Shown in pieces: positions 5,944-6,134 of a stretch of DNA of 6,134 bases. Made by a program: the position numbers and the translations under genes. The stretch spans positions 1 through 6,134 of the forward strand of contig CALPLN020000117.1 of the NCBI GenBank assembly GCA_943324415.2, given 5' to 3'. Source of the DNA: Sediminibacterium ginsengisoli (GTDB lineage Bacteria > Bacteroidota > Bacteroidia > Chitinophagales > Chitinophagaceae). Each line of letters opens with the position of its first letter. Positions within the stretch are counted from its first letter, which is position 1. Below the pieces are notes generated by a model. The model worked only from the letters and a program-made list of their open reading frames with translations, made no database searches and had not been told where the DNA came from.

Positions 5944-5971
5944 TTGGGGATCAATTGCGTATTTATACTTG
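5944..5971 (+). promoter_or_regulatory. Possible promoter for the dprA-like gene
   Basis: TTG (5944-5946), a 17-nt spacer, then TATACTTG (5964-5971), one mismatch from TAnnTTTG. It ends 34 nt before the ATG at 6006. It is the only plausible promoter in the 103-nt gap after the OmpA-family gene, but it is imperfect. Confidence 0.3.
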
Positions 5972-6005
5972 AAAAGGTGATTATTATTGCTACGACTTTT
6001 ATGCA

Positions 6006-6134
6006 ATGAACAATTCACTTTTATATTCAATCGCTTTCTCTTTGATGCATGGCATTAGCACTTATTCAAAAACAGCATTGATAAAACTATATGGCTCTGC
6101 GATGGCCGTGTTTCAAGAGCGACAAAAAGGAAAC
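6006..6134 (+). CDS. dprA: DprA/Smf-like DNA-processing protein, N-terminal part (cut by window edge)
   Basis: Only the first 43 codons are present. They read MNNSLLYSIAFSLMHGISTY, then a helical stretch ending in 'LYGSAMAVFQE'. This resembles the N-terminal SAM-like/helix-hairpin-helix region of DprA in Bacteroidota (pattern 'LLYxIALxLIPGIGxxxAKxLxxxFGSxxxVF'). DprA loads RecA onto incoming single-stranded DNA during natural transformation; its diagnostic Rossmann domain would lie beyond the right edge, so the call rests on the N-terminus alone. The usual 'PGIG' reads HGIS here, a divergence at the hairpin. The ATG at 6006 is the only start available: in this frame a TGA lies upstream at 5970-5972 with no ATG, GTG or TTG between. 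The gene probably has its own transcript, although no terminator is evident after the OmpA-family gene. Confidence 0.72.
   Translation, partial: MNNSLLYSIAFSLMHGISTYSKTALIKLYGSAMAVFQERQKGN

Noticed and set aside
5903..5963. Possible terminator after the OmpA-family gene (ACGCA...TGCGT and CTCAAAAT...ATTTTAG pairings)
   Set aside because: The arms are short or bulged, far apart, and no T-run follows; pairing at this level is expected by chance in AT-rich DNA.
1..6134. CRISPR array, insertion sequence, tRNA/rRNA gene, toxin-antitoxin pair or defence system
   Set aside because: I saw no regularly spaced repeats, transposase motifs, paired terminal inverted repeats, tRNA cloverleaf or defence genes; radC and dprA are present only as ordinary chromosomal copies.

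Overview
The window looks like ordinary chromosome from a member of the Bacteroidota, probably a Chitinophagaceae-like bacterium. This is inferred from three things. Gene starts are preceded by Bacteroidota-type -7 boxes (TAnnTTTG) rather than strong Shine-Dalgarno sequences. The base composition is AT-leaning. The gene families are typical of the phylum: DUF3467, a QueE of the 'MExFYSLQGEG' type, and a TPR/PD40/OmpA envelope protein. The genus cannot be fixed from the sequence alone.

Left part, minus strand (1-1281): the start of rplY (ribosomal protein L25/Ctc, cut by the window edge) lies downstream of a complete prs (PRPP synthetase). A rho-independent terminator follows prs. The rplY promoter is built into that terminator, with its -33 element forming the hairpin loop.

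Middle (1341-2434): radC points right from a region divergent to prs and meets a small DUF3467 gene tail to tail, with only 13 bp between the stop codons. The DUF3467 gene is divergent from folD, with 62 bp between the two start codons; that gap holds a -7-like box for each direction.

Right part, plus strand (2439-6134): folD (one-carbon folate metabolism), queE (7-deazaguanine/queuosine pathway), a 633-residue envelope protein with TPR, PD40 propeller, carboxypeptidase-regulatory-like and OmpA domains, and the first 43 codons of a dprA-like gene. folD and queE are 13 nt apart and probably cotranscribed. A 14-bp direct repeat spans their junction and supplies the first base of the queE GTG start.

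Most genes are housekeeping and do not form one pathway: nucleotide precursor supply (prs), translation (rplY), folate (folD), tRNA modification (queE), DNA uptake (dprA) and envelope structure. I found no mobile element, CRISPR array, tRNA/rRNA gene, toxin-antitoxin pair or convincing novel system. The points worth checking are local: the terminator/promoter overlap, the folD-queE duplication, possible leaderless starts, and the PorE-like architecture of the envelope protein. No stretch over 300 bases lacks a gene.
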